From: Deferribacteraceae bacterium V6Fe1
Lineage (GTDB): Bacteria; Chrysiogenota; Deferribacteres; Deferribacterales; Deferrivibrionaceae
NCBI GenBank assembly: GCA_022813675.1
Contig: CP063375.1
Location: 756,001 to 820,000 of the forward strand
DNA length: 64,000 nt
Direction: 5' to 3'
Shown: piece after piece, positions 20,180-28,394 of the stretch
How the letters are laid out: every line of letters starts with the position of its first letter
How positions within the stretch are numbered: the stretch's first letter is position 1
Position numbers and translations under genes: made by a program
The notes under the pieces: generated by a model
The model's input: only the letters and a program-made list of their open reading frames with translations
Databases searched by the model: none
What the model was told of the DNA's origin: nothing

Positions 20180-20530
20180 CTAAGCCCTACCTTTTAATTC
20201 TTTTATCTCTTTGAAGATGAGCCACTCTCCGTCTTGTATTTTGAAGTAGCTTTTACAGTAGTATATTAAAAGCTCGTTTTGGTTATCTACAAAGTGCTCA
20301 ATATATTTTACTTCAGAGAGCTTATGTTTTGTTTGTTCGCTGATTATTTTAATACCAGAGTGTGTTAAATTGGATAAAACATTTTTAAAATGTTCGGCAT
20401 ATTCATGCTTGCAACCAAAAATTTTTTTAAATTCACTTTCTTCATGGTATAAATCAAAGATTATTTCGGGCTTATTTTCTTTGAAGCAAGTCGCCCTCAA
20501 AATGAGAATATCAGTAGGTGATATCGACAT
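20180..20530 (-). CDS. YchJ-like (UPF0225/SnoaL-fold) protein
   Basis: About 116 residues from the ATG at 20530, which is preceded by GAGGGG at 5 bases. The frame remains open further upstream inside hflX. The opening SPTDILILRATCFKENKPEIIFDLYH and the ending YCKSYFKIQDGEWLIFKEI resemble the NTF2-like half of YchJ proteins, where a small substrate cavity follows a helix with LxRxxxxA. The SEC-C zinc motifs usually found around YchJ are absent. Its start overlaps the end of hflX by 20 bases, so the two are coupled. Confidence 0.6.
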   Translation of the reverse strand: MSISPTDILILRATCFKENKPEIIFDLYHEESEFKKIFGCKHEYAEHFKNVLSNLTHSGIKIISEQTKHKLSEVKYIEHFVDNQNELLIYYCKSYFKIQDGEWLIFKEIKELKGRA

Positions 20531-22169
20531 TTTTCCCCTCTTTAAAAAGTACAAGCTGTATCTCTTCAAGCAGCAAATCAAATGAGCTGCGGTTAAGTGC
20601 CGAAATAAATATGGCTTCAGGGTAGAAATTTTTAATATTGTCTATAATTTCGTTATCGACCTTATCGACTTTGTTAAAAACTGTTAGTCGTGGTTTATCC
20701 CCTAAGCCTAACTCATCCAAAATGTTATTTACCGATGCGATATGCTTTTCAAAATTTTCATTGGATATGTCAACTACATGCAAGAGAAGATCGGAGTCAT
20801 TTAATTCTTCCAACGTGGATTTGAATGCACCTTTGAGATTTTCAGGTAAATCTCTGATAAAACCAACTGTATCTGTAATGATTACCTCTCTTTCTTTTGG
20901 AAATCTCAGTCTTTTGGAGCTTGTATCAAGGGTGGCAAACATAAGATTATCAGCAAAGATGTCACTGTTTGTAAGAGAGTTTAAAAGTGTCGATTTCCCT
21001 GCATTCGTATAACCGATAATGGAAACTATCGGGAGTCTGTTCTTTAAACGCCTACTTTTTTGAGTTACCCTTACCCTTTCTATCTCTTTAAGCTTTTTCG
21101 AAAGAAAAGCTATACGGTCATTGATTCTACGCCTGTCTATTTCAAGTTTTGTTTCACCTGGGCCTCGTCCTCCAATCCCGCCGGTTAATCTTGAAAGTGA
21201 GTCGTCCCTAACGGAAAGTCTTGGTAATATATGTTTTAATTGGGCAAGCTCGACACGAAGCTTACCTTCGTTTGATTTTGCCCTTCTTGCAAAAATATCC
21301 AAAATAAGCTGTGTCCTGTCTAATATTTTAAGCTCAGTCATATCTGAAATATTTTTTGCCTGTGCCGGAGAAAGGACATTGTCAAAAATTAAAAAATCTG
21401 CGGAAAGCTGCATAGCCTTAATTAATATCTCTTTCAGTCTGCCAGGACCTATCACGTATTTTGGATGTATCTCTTGCTTGATTTGAGTATATGTATCTAA
21501 AACCATAAGCATGGCACTCTCAGTCAATTCTTTTAACTCTGACATTTTGTCTGAAGCCTCTTTTTTACTGGGGTATACCCCTACCAAAATAGCGGAAGGG
21601 AAAGGATTGTTATTCTTTAAAACCTGAGATTTTTCCTGCATCTCTTTTTCAAGAGAGGAGATAAAAGAGATATAATCGTCAATTTGACTGTGAATACTTG
21701 TTTCTGTAAGTGTGTCATATATTTTATTTTCAGGATTTGGAGGCAGTAGATAAGCGGTTTTAAGCTTTTCAGGCTCTCCATTTTCCGAAGAATGAAGTAT
21801 GGAAAGGCTGTCAAGCCTTAGAAGAGCAAGGTCTGTAATGTCATCATCGGTAAAATCCTCTCCATATAGGTGAGTGTGGACAAGTCTTAAGCCTCTTAAT
21901 TTTCCCGGTATTAAGCCAAATCTTTTTAATATAGGAATGACAATTTCCTTATTTGTCCCTACTACAACAAATCTGACGATATTCTGTCTGTCAATGAGTA
22001 GTCCTATCTGCCTGTTAAGCTCAAGTGACAGTCCGGCTATGTATTTTGCAAGGTCAAATGAAATAATACCTTTGCTAAAACTTTTTCTTTTTTCGAGCTT
22101 TTTAAGCTGATTTAGCTGAGAAGCTCTTAAATTTTCAAGATTACCTGATAATATTGTTGCCTCCGTCAA
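20511..22169 (-). CDS. hflX: GTPase HflX, long form
   Basis: Ribosome-associated GTPase that splits or rescues stalled 70S ribosomes in other bacteria. At 552 residues it has an extra N-terminal domain of about 190 residues compared with E. coli HflX. The core shows the HflX glycine-rich loop GGIGGRGPGE (330-339), Walker A GYTNAGKS (386-393), G3 DTVGFI and G4 NKVD. The start is unclear: the open frame begins with TTG at 22169, but a perfect GGAGG (22160-22164) lies inside it and points to an ATA codon at 22154. There is no ATG, GTG or other TTG nearby. Confidence 0.93.
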   Translation of the reverse strand: MTEATILSGNLENLRASQLNQLKKLEKRKSFSKGIISFDLAKYIAGLSLELNRQIGLLIDRQNIVRFVVVGTNKEIVIPILKRFGLIPGKLRGLRLVHTHLYGEDFTDDDITDLALLRLDSLSILHSSENGEPEKLKTAYLLPPNPENKIYDTLTETSIHSQIDDYISFISSLEKEMQEKSQVLKNNNPFPSAILVGVYPSKKEASDKMSELKELTESAMLMVLDTYTQIKQEIHPKYVIGPGRLKEILIKAMQLSADFLIFDNVLSPAQAKNISDMTELKILDRTQLILDIFARRAKSNEGKLRVELAQLKHILPRLSVRDDSLSRLTGGIGGRGPGETKLEIDRRRINDRIAFLSKKLKEIERVRVTQKSRRLKNRLPIVSIIGYTNAGKSTLLNSLTNSDIFADNLMFATLDTSSKRLRFPKEREVIITDTVGFIRDLPENLKGAFKSTLEELNDSDLLLHVVDISNENFEKHIASVNNILDELGLGDKPRLTVFNKVDKVDNEIIDNIKNFYPEAIFISALNRSSFDLLLEEIQLVLFKEGKNVDITY

Positions 22170-22229
22170 AGTTATATTTTATAAAGTAAGTAATATTTTA
22201 AAAAAAATAAAGATAATTTTGAGGGATGT

Positions 22230-23462
22230 ATGGCTGGAAATCTTATAAGACCTTTAGATGCGCTGAATGAAGTGCTTAAATGTGCTAGAATAATGAGTTA
22301 TGAATTGGTAGATATATTTAGTGCTCCGGGCAGGACAATTTTTGAAAATCCCGTTTCAAAAAGATTTTTGCCGCCACTTGATAATTCTGCAATGGACGGT
22401 TATGCAGTTAAGTTTGAGGATATTAAAAATTTACCAGCAAAGCTTAAAGTTATTGGTAACATTCAGGCCGGTGACAGTATTAAAGGGCTAACTTTGAATA
22501 GTGGGGAAGCATTTAAGATTATGACCGGTGCATTTGTCCCTGGGGGGGCGGATACCGTCGTAGAATATGAAGTCACAGAGCAGATTGGAGAAGAAGTGAC
22601 TATTTTAAAGGAAAAAAAGAAAGGTGCAAACATAAGAGTCAAAGGTGAAGATATCGCTGTTGGAAGCGTTATTGATGTAAAGGGGAAAGTTGTTACCCCG
22701 GAAATTTATGCCAGACTGATTTCCGTTGGAGTAAATTTTGTAAAGGTTTATACTAAACCTAAAGCGCTTGTTATTGGCACCGGTAATGAGCTTGCTTATC
22801 CGGGTGATAACTCGGATAGCTTTAAAACAATTGACGCAAATAGCTTTTATATTTCAAATCTTTTAAAATCAAATGGTGCGGAAGTAACTTATTTGGGTAT
22901 TGCAAAAGACAGTGTTGATGATTTGGTCGACAAAATTAAGTTTGCCAAAAATTATGATTTTATAGTTACTTCGGCAGGTATTTCCGAAGGGGATTTTGAT
23001 GTGGTAACCAATTCTGGCAAGACCTTGGCAATTAATTGGATTTTTAAGGGGGTAAGTCAAAAGCCGGGTAAACCGTTTTCATTTGGGTTATTGGGTGAAA
23101 AGCCTATTTTTGCATTGCCGGGAAATCCTGTGAGTTCAGCTTTTTGCACATTTTTTTATATCCTTCCGTTTTTGAAAAAGATGACCGGTTTAGATAAATA
23201 TATAAATGATTCTGTAACGGCGACAATAACTGTGCCAATGTTTAAGAAAAACAAAAGGGTACATTTTAATAGGGGGATTTTGAAATATGATAATGTGCAA
23301 AGAGAATTTATGGTGACACCATATGTTTCTCAGGATTCTCACATAATTTCATCTATTGCTTCCAGTAATTGCTATATTGAAATAGATGAAGATACTACCG
23401 GAGAAATAGAAGTTGGAAGTCAGGTAAAGTGTTATATTTATGACAAAAATTCAATTTTCTGA
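22230..23462 (+). CDS. moeA: Molybdopterin molybdenumtransferase MoeA
   Basis: Inserts molybdate into adenylylated molybdopterin, the last step of Moco synthesis. The protein is 410 residues. Features are the N-terminal RPLDALNEVL, PPLDNSAMDGYAVKF (about 48-62), the central MoeA domain with GTGNEL and SAGISEGDFD, and PGKPFSFG...ALPGNPVSSAFCTFF. It begins behind GAGGG and overlaps the next gene by 23 bases. The other Moco and molybdate genes lie far away at 54227-58420. Confidence 0.96.
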   Translation: MAGNLIRPLDALNEVLKCARIMSYELVDIFSAPGRTIFENPVSKRFLPPLDNSAMDGYAVKFEDIKNLPAKLKVIGNIQAGDSIKGLTLNSGEAFKIMTGAFVPGGADTVVEYEVTEQIGEEVTILKEKKKGANIRVKGEDIAVGSVIDVKGKVVTPEIYARLISVGVNFVKVYTKPKALVIGTGNELAYPGDNSDSFKTIDANSFYISNLLKSNGAEVTYLGIAKDSVDDLVDKIKFAKNYDFIVTSAGISEGDFDVVTNSGKTLAINWIFKGVSQKPGKPFSFGLLGEKPIFALPGNPVSSAFCTFFYILPFLKKMTGLDKYINDSVTATITVPMFKKNKRVHFNRGILKYDNVQREFMVTPYVSQDSHIISSIASSNCYIEIDEDTTGEIEVGSQVKCYIYDKNSIF

Positions 23463-24087
23463 TATCCCGATTGTTTACGAAGATGATTTTTTGGTAGTGC
23501 TTAACAAGCCTCACGGGGTACTTGTGGTGGAGGATAGGTACGATAAAAACCTTCCCACACTTAAAGATATTTTAAAAGAAGAATACGGCGAAATTTTTGT
23601 TACCCATAGGCTTGATTTTGGCACCGGAGGATTGATAATTTTTGCAAAGGATAAAGAGACTCATAGGAATATAAATGAGCAATTTGAAAAAGGTGAAGTA
23701 GAAAAAGAGTATTTGGCGTTGGTTAAAGGGACGGATTTTCTTCCTGTCACAGTAATGTTGCCAATCTCAAAAAGAAATTCAAAAGGGAGATACAAGATCA
23801 ACTTTAAATCGGGCAGAAAAGCGGTTACGACATTTTTCCCTATAAGAGAATTTAAAAACACTACTCTTGTTAAGGCAATACCTTTAACCGGCCGGACCCA
23901 TCAAATAAGAGTTCACTTGAAAGCGATTAAATTTCCTTTGGCAAAAGATTTTTTGTACGGGGGAAAATCTGAGGACAAAAGACTGACTCTTATGTGTTCA
24001 AAAATGTCATTTATCCACCCTAAAACAAAAGAAAAATTAGCTTTTGAGTTGGATTTGTCTGACTTTTTAAGTCAAGCTATTTCTTGA
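23440..24087 (+). CDS. RluA-family pseudouridine synthase
   Basis: Isomerises uridine to pseudouridine in rRNA or tRNA. The protein is 215 residues, with no S4 domain. The catalytic motif is THRLDFGTGGL, with catalytic Asp59; most family members have HRLDKDTSGL, so the two residues after Asp and the Ser are changed. The other RluA motifs, KEYLALVKG and LTGRTHQIRVHL, are intact. The target site cannot be told from sequence. It overlaps moeA by 23 bases. Confidence 0.88.
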   Translation: MTKIQFSDIPIVYEDDFLVVLNKPHGVLVVEDRYDKNLPTLKDILKEEYGEIFVTHRLDFGTGGLIIFAKDKETHRNINEQFEKGEVEKEYLALVKGTDFLPVTVMLPISKRNSKGRYKINFKSGRKAVTTFFPIREFKNTTLVKAIPLTGRTHQIRVHLKAIKFPLAKDFLYGGKSEDKRLTLMCSKMSFIHPKTKEKLAFELDLSDFLSQAIS

Positions 24088-24103
24088 TATTTAACACATT
24101 TAG

Positions 24104-24131
24104 TTGACAAAATTCAAATACTTATTAATAT
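24104..24131 (+). promoter_or_regulatory. Promoter of the tandem-Hfq gene
   Basis: TTGACA (24104-24109), 16-base spacer, TAATAT (24126-24131). The predicted transcript would start near 24138, giving a leader of about 18 bases with GGGGGAA in front of the ATG at 24156. Confidence 0.6.
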
Positions 24132-24155
24132 TAGCTAATTTAATTCGGGGGAATT

Positions 24156-24662
24156 ATGTATCTTTACGCACAACTTGAGTTTGTTTTTCTGCAAAATGCA
24201 AGGGTGGGCGACATCCCTTTGCTTTTTATTATGTCTAATAAAGAGCGTTTTAGAGGCAAAATTGTAGATTTTGATCAATATACTATCATAATTGATGATG
24301 CCGGTGTGAAAATTAACATTGCCAAAAGGGATATAGCTACAATAGCTTCCGCTAAGGATGTTATTGATGTGGAATATATAAGTAAGACTTATTATCAGGC
24401 ACACAAAGGTAGACATCCAAAGCATGTTAGGCCTCCGATGCAGGATATTTTTCTTAACGAGGTGCGTAAATCAAGGTCTCCTGTTGTAGCTTATTTAAGA
24501 AACGGTGTAAAAGTAAAAGGGCTCTTAATCGGGTTTGATGACTATACAATGCTGACATCTTTTGAAGATAGGCAACAGCTGATTTATAAAACTTCTGTAT
24601 CAACGGTTTATCCTCTGTATCAGGTTGGTGAAATAATTAAATACGATGGAGAGAGAGGGTAG
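24156..24662 (+). CDS. Protein with two Hfq/Sm domains in tandem
   Basis: RNA chaperone-like protein of 168 residues containing two Sm folds. Domain 2 (about 95-156) is a nearly standard Hfq: MQDIFLNEVR, then PVVAYLRNGVKVKGLLIGFDDY, then IYKTSVSTVYP, where the usual YKHAIST Sm2 motif has His replaced by Thr. Domain 1 (about 6-66) is degenerate: FLQNARVGDIPLLFIMSNKE, FDQYTIII and INIAKRDIATI, lacking the Tyr-Lys-His trio. A 30-residue basic linker (KTYYQAHKGRHPKHVRPP) joins them. Ordinary Hfq is a hexamer of single domains, so three copies of this protein could build a two-faced pseudo-hexamer. It has its own promoter and precedes a receiver gene by 2 bases. No other hfq is in the window. Confidence 0.88.
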   Translation: MYLYAQLEFVFLQNARVGDIPLLFIMSNKERFRGKIVDFDQYTIIIDDAGVKINIAKRDIATIASAKDVIDVEYISKTYYQAHKGRHPKHVRPPMQDIFLNEVRKSRSPVVAYLRNGVKVKGLLIGFDDYTMLTSFEDRQQLIYKTSVSTVYPLYQVGEIIKYDGERG

Positions 24663-24664
24663 CA

Positions 24665-25036
24665 ATGGATAAATCCGAAATAAAAATTTTAGTGGTAGAT
24701 GACGAAGAACATACAAGATTAGGGTATGCCGAAGTGTTAAAGCTTGAAGGCTATAATGTTGATGCCGCTGAGAATGGCTTGGAAGGATTAAAGTTTGCCA
24801 AAAATAAAAGTTATGATGTTATAGTGACAGACCTTAGAATGCCTGAGATGGACGGAGCTCAATTCATTGAAAATTTAAGAAAATTCGACAAAGAGGTAAA
24901 GGTTGTAGTTATTACAGCTTTTGGAAGCTTTAAATCATACAAGCACCTCACTTCCCTTGGTGCTGTTGAATATATAAATAAACCTGTTAGAGCAAAAGAT
25001 TTAAAAGAAGCGATAACAAAAGTGCTAAGTTTATAG
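24665..25036 (+). CDS. Single-domain response regulator (receiver only)
   Basis: CheY-like receiver of 123 residues with no output domain. The acidic pair Asp12-Asp13, phospho-acceptor Asp56 (VTDLRMP), Thr in VITAFGS and Lys106 (NKPVRA) are all present, so it should be phosphorylatable. It starts 2 bases after the tandem-Hfq gene and is probably co-transcribed with it. No histidine kinase lies nearby. The stop overlaps the convergent ferredoxin-ASKHA gene by 6 bases. Confidence 0.92.
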   Translation: MDKSEIKILVVDDEEHTRLGYAEVLKLEGYNVDAAENGLEGLKFAKNKSYDVIVTDLRMPEMDGAQFIENLRKFDKEVKVVVITAFGSFKSYKHLTSLGAVEYINKPVRAKDLKEAITKVLSL

Positions 25037-26623
25037 TGTTTTCAAGTTTCTGTTAAAAATTTCGGAAAAACTACTGTCGTTGTGCAATTTGATTTGCAAT
25101 GTTTCTTTAATCTTATTTTGCGTATAATTTTCAATTGTTGGCATTGAAAAAAACTTGGCCGCCAAAACAGTAGGGTCTCCGGTAAAAAAGGAAACTTTTT
25201 TAGAATATTTTTTCGGAATAATGTTAATATCCAGCATATTATTGATAAGATTATCAAAATTTACAAAACTGTTTACGCTGATATTTTGTATTTTTCCATA
25301 ATTTGCTTCAATGTATTCAAAAAGCGAATTTAGGATAACTTTGAGATATTTTATCTTTTCAATGAATTCTTCATCAATATAAAGGCTTACGCCCTTTTTC
25401 CTGTATATATAAAATATTTTGTTATCATCGATTTGTGATATTTTAACCAGTATCTCAATAGGTAGTTTATCCATTAAGCTTTGTCTTTCGTTAAAAGTAT
25501 AATCGTTATTAACTATTCCATATAAAATCATATTTCTGAGTGCCTGAAGCTTTGCTGTTATTGTTAAAGAATCAGGGTCAACCAGAGGTTCTTTGATTTT
25601 CAAATTTCCAAAATCCTCAGAAATTTCAAGTATAGGATTTTTCCCTTCGAGAAAAAACAGGTCTTCAAAGTTGTATTCGTCTGTAATGTAACGTAAATCG
25701 ATGTTAAATATGACTCCATTTGAGTCTACATAGTGTGCACTTGAAAGAGAATCGAGGGACAAAATAAGACTATTATTTTTTAAATTTGATGTAAGTCTGA
25801 AAAATGATGTAAGCTGTCGCGGAGAATTTATAGGCTGTATGACTTCACAAAATACCGAGCCTAACTCAAAGGAGTAATAATTAACAATGTCAAGAAGATT
25901 TTTCCCTTCAAAGTGAGGCTTTTCAAGAACAAAAATAATTCTTTCAAAATCAGGAACTTTAATGTTTTCGTAGATAAAATCCGAAACGGTATTATCATCT
26001 ATTAAGTTTACCAAAGTTTCAGTGGTTTTAACTGTACCGGAGTGAGAAATATTGTCTATTCCGCTTGAAAAAAAGTAATATTTAATCCCAGTATTGAATT
26101 GAATAAGAATAAGACCGTCGCTGGTTGAATGCTCTTCCTTTATGATTGGAGTATTATTTTTTTCAGTTTCACTTGTAGATGGTGATATAATATTTTCATT
26201 TTCTTCATCGATAGCGTTATCGGTATTTGCAGTGGCAGACTCACTTTGTTTATCTTTGGTAGCCGGCTTGTCAGATTTTTTGACACCTATTATTTCAGGA
26301 TTATAGTTTTCCCTTATAATCCATTCTTCTGTATCTACAATGATATCTTGCTTAATTGTGTATTCACAAGCAAGTCTGTATCCTGCATCCAAGTTAACGA
26401 TAGCAATCATTAACCTGTCTTTTTTAGTGGGTTTGTTAATCTCTTTGCCGTCAACGGCTGTGACTTTTACCTTGCATTTGCCACATTGACCGTCACCTGA
26501 GCAGAGAGATTGTATAGGAATATTATTATCTTTTAGTACTTGAAAAAGTTTGGCACCAGATTTTGCTTCTACGGTAATGTTTTTATTCTTAACAATTACC
26601 TTATATTTTTTAGAAAAAAACAT
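25031..26623 (-). CDS. [2Fe-2S] ferredoxin fused to a degenerate ASKHA (RACo/DUF4445-like) domain
   Basis: 530 residues. The N-terminal plant-type ferredoxin binds a [2Fe-2S] cluster through Cys41, Cys47, Cys50 and Cys86 (LCSGDGQCGKC...LACEY). An acidic low-complexity linker follows (about 100-170). The rest is divergent; its layout, with DFGNLKIKEPLVDPDS and a C-terminal FDNLINNMLDINIIPKKYS...FFTGDPTVLAAKFF, parallels the DUF4445 domain of reductive activators of corrinoid proteins. The DxGTTT-type phosphate loops of that family are missing, so ATP binding is doubtful. The start touches the glnQ stop, which suggests an operon with the amino-acid transporter. No corrinoid protein or methyltransferase is encoded nearby. 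Confidence 0.7.
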   Translation of the reverse strand: MFFSKKYKVIVKNKNITVEAKSGAKLFQVLKDNNIPIQSLCSGDGQCGKCKVKVTAVDGKEINKPTKKDRLMIAIVNLDAGYRLACEYTIKQDIIVDTEEWIIRENYNPEIIGVKKSDKPATKDKQSESATANTDNAIDEENENIISPSTSETEKNNTPIIKEEHSTSDGLILIQFNTGIKYYFFSSGIDNISHSGTVKTTETLVNLIDDNTVSDFIYENIKVPDFERIIFVLEKPHFEGKNLLDIVNYYSFELGSVFCEVIQPINSPRQLTSFFRLTSNLKNNSLILSLDSLSSAHYVDSNGVIFNIDLRYITDEYNFEDLFFLEGKNPILEISEDFGNLKIKEPLVDPDSLTITAKLQALRNMILYGIVNNDYTFNERQSLMDKLPIEILVKISQIDDNKIFYIYRKKGVSLYIDEEFIEKIKYLKVILNSLFEYIEANYGKIQNISVNSFVNFDNLINNMLDINIIPKKYSKKVSFFTGDPTVLAAKFFSMPTIENYTQNKIKETLQIKLHNDSSFSEIFNRNLKTL

Positions 26624-26624
26624 A

Positions 26625-27362
26625 CTATAATATTTGCCCTAAAAATTGCCTTAACCTTTCATTTTTAGGATTTGCAAAAAGCTCCATCGGTGTCCCTGTC
26701 TCAACAATTTCGCCAAGGTCCATAAATACAACCCTGTCTGCCACTTCTCTTGCAAACCCCATTTCGTGGGTGACAACTACCATAGTCATCCCTTCTTTTG
26801 CAAGGGTTTTCATAACGTCAAGTACTTCACCAATCATTTCAGGGTCAAGTGCACTTGTCGGCTCATCAAAAAGCATTATTTTTGGCCTCATTGCAAGTGC
26901 TCTTGCAATAGCAATTCTTTGTTGCTGTCCACCAGACAGTTGGCTTGGGTAGCTGTTTGCCCTGTCAGCAAGTCCAACTTTTTCCAGTAGGGTCATTGCT
27001 ATTTCGGTAGCTTCCTTTTCATTCATTTTCCTTACTTTCATAGGTGCTAATGTAATATTATCCAAAGCAGTCATATGGGGGAACAGGTTAAACTGTTGAA
27101 AGACCATTCCGACTTCTTCTCTGACTTTGTTAATGTTTGTCTTTTTGTCAGTAAGCGGGATGCCGTCTATTATAATTCTACCTTTGTTTATTGTTTCAAG
27201 GAGATTTAATGTCCTTAAAAATGTTGATTTACCTGATCCACTTGGCCCGATAACGACCACAACTTCGCCTTTATTTACATTTAAGGATACGCCTTTTAAC
27301 GCTTTTACACCGTTAGGATAAATTTTAACAACGTTTTCTGCAATAATAATAGGTTCATTCAT
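26625..27362 (-). CDS. glnQ: Polar amino acid ABC transporter ATPase
   Basis: ATPase of the GlnQ/HisP type, 245 residues. Walker A is GPSGSGKST, the signature [15 protein letters not shown], Walker [16 protein letters not shown] and the switch His in [11 protein letters not shown] start at the ATG at 27362, which overlaps the glnP stop (TAATATG); a GTG three codons earlier is possible. It drives import through GlnP with GlnH as receptor. Confidence 0.95.
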   Translation of the reverse strand: MNEPIIIAENVVKIYPNGVKALKGVSLNVNKGEVVVVIGPSGSGKSTFLRTLNLLETINKGRIIIDGIPLTDKKTNINKVREEVGMVFQQFNLFPHMTALDNITLAPMKVRKMNEKEATEIAMTLLEKVGLADRANSYPSQLSGGQQQRIAIARALAMRPKIMLFDEPTSALDPEMIGEVLDVMKTLAKEGMTMVVVTHEMGFAREVADRVVFMDLGEIVETGTPMELFANPKNERLRQFLGQIL

Positions 27363-27363
27363 A

Positions 27364-28305
27364 TTAATCACTCTCTGCCAATCTTCTTTCTAATAATTGT
27401 ACTACAAATGATAACCCTGATGTCAAGACCAAATATAAAAGTGCGACTGTAAACCATACTTCAAATGGGCTAAAAGTAGAAGTAACAACTTCCCGACCTG
27501 CTTTTGTCAAATCAGTAATTGAAATAACAGACACAAGTGAAGAATCTTTTATCAAAGATATGAACTGTCCTGCCATAGGTGGGAGAGTCCTTTTTAATGC
27601 CTGAGGTAAGACAATATATCTCATTGCCTGATAGTAGTTCATCCCTAGACTTCTGGCTGCCTCCATCTGCCCTTTTGGGATAGATTGAATACCTGCTCTA
27701 ACTATCTCGGCAATATACGCTCCAGCAAAAATTGATAATGCTGCAACGCCAGCGGTAAATCTGTCGAGATTTAATACGGTACCTATAAAGAAGTAAAAGA
27801 TGAATATTTGTACCAAAAGAGGGGTTCCCCTGATAAGCTCAATGTATGTTATTGTCAGCTTTTTTAGGACAGGGTTATTTGAAATTCTGAAAATGCCTGC
27901 AATAATGCCAATGATAATTGCAAAGAAAATAGATATGACGGAAATTTTTAAGGTTACATATAGCCCTACCAATAAAGGTCCAGGCTTTATCTGTTTTACT
28001 TTTGCAATAACATCTCCTTCAAAAACCAAATCACCATCCATGACGGATACTTCGTTAAATTTCTTAAATGTTTTAGTCTCACCGGTGTCAGAAGTAACAA
28101 TTATCTCTTTGCCCTTAATTTTAATAGTGCCGTCAAATGGTGCTCTGATTACGGAAGCAGATGTATTTACAATAAACTGAGTAAGCCTGTTCCATCTCCA
28201 GATATAGTCTACCTTTTTGGTTGTGGCATAAAGGCCATAACCTATGCCGATTAAAATCAAAACAAACGCTACATTCCATAAAAATTGTTTTAATTTGCTT
28301 TCCAT
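27364..28305 (-). CDS. glnP: Polar amino acid ABC permease with an inserted soluble domain
   Basis: Permease of 313 residues, about 90 longer than typical GlnP. The C-terminal two thirds are standard, with [31 protein letters not shown], the EAA loop [19 protein letters not shown] and [12 protein letters not shown]. The excess sits between the first membrane helix (about 8-26) and the second: a soluble beta-rich segment of about 70 residues ([31 protein letters not shown]) that resembles a barrel-sandwich hybrid fold. It would face the periplasm. The stop overlaps glnQ. Confidence 0.92.
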   Translation of the reverse strand: MESKLKQFLWNVAFVLILIGIGYGLYATTKKVDYIWRWNRLTQFIVNTSASVIRAPFDGTIKIKGKEIIVTSDTGETKTFKKFNEVSVMDGDLVFEGDVIAKVKQIKPGPLLVGLYVTLKISVISIFFAIIIGIIAGIFRISNNPVLKKLTITYIELIRGTPLLVQIFIFYFFIGTVLNLDRFTAGVAALSIFAGAYIAEIVRAGIQSIPKGQMEAARSLGMNYYQAMRYIVLPQALKRTLPPMAGQFISLIKDSSLVSVISITDLTKAGREVVTSTFSPFEVWFTVALLYLVLTSGLSFVVQLLERRLAESD

Positions 28306-28360
28306 TAATACCCCTTGTAATTTTTTTAATCACAACATCACTTAAAAAAATTATGTATAA

Positions 28361-28386
28361 AAGTTAAAGGCCTGCTTATGCAGGCC
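28361..28386 (-). terminator. Terminator-like hairpin between glnH and glnP
   Basis: A 7-bp stem (GGCCTGC/GCAGGCC, loop of 4) followed on the minus strand by TTTAACTTTT. The weak U tract suggests partial termination, which would leave the binding protein GlnH more abundant than the membrane subunits encoded downstream. Confidence 0.75.
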
Positions 28387-28394
28387 ATAAGAGT

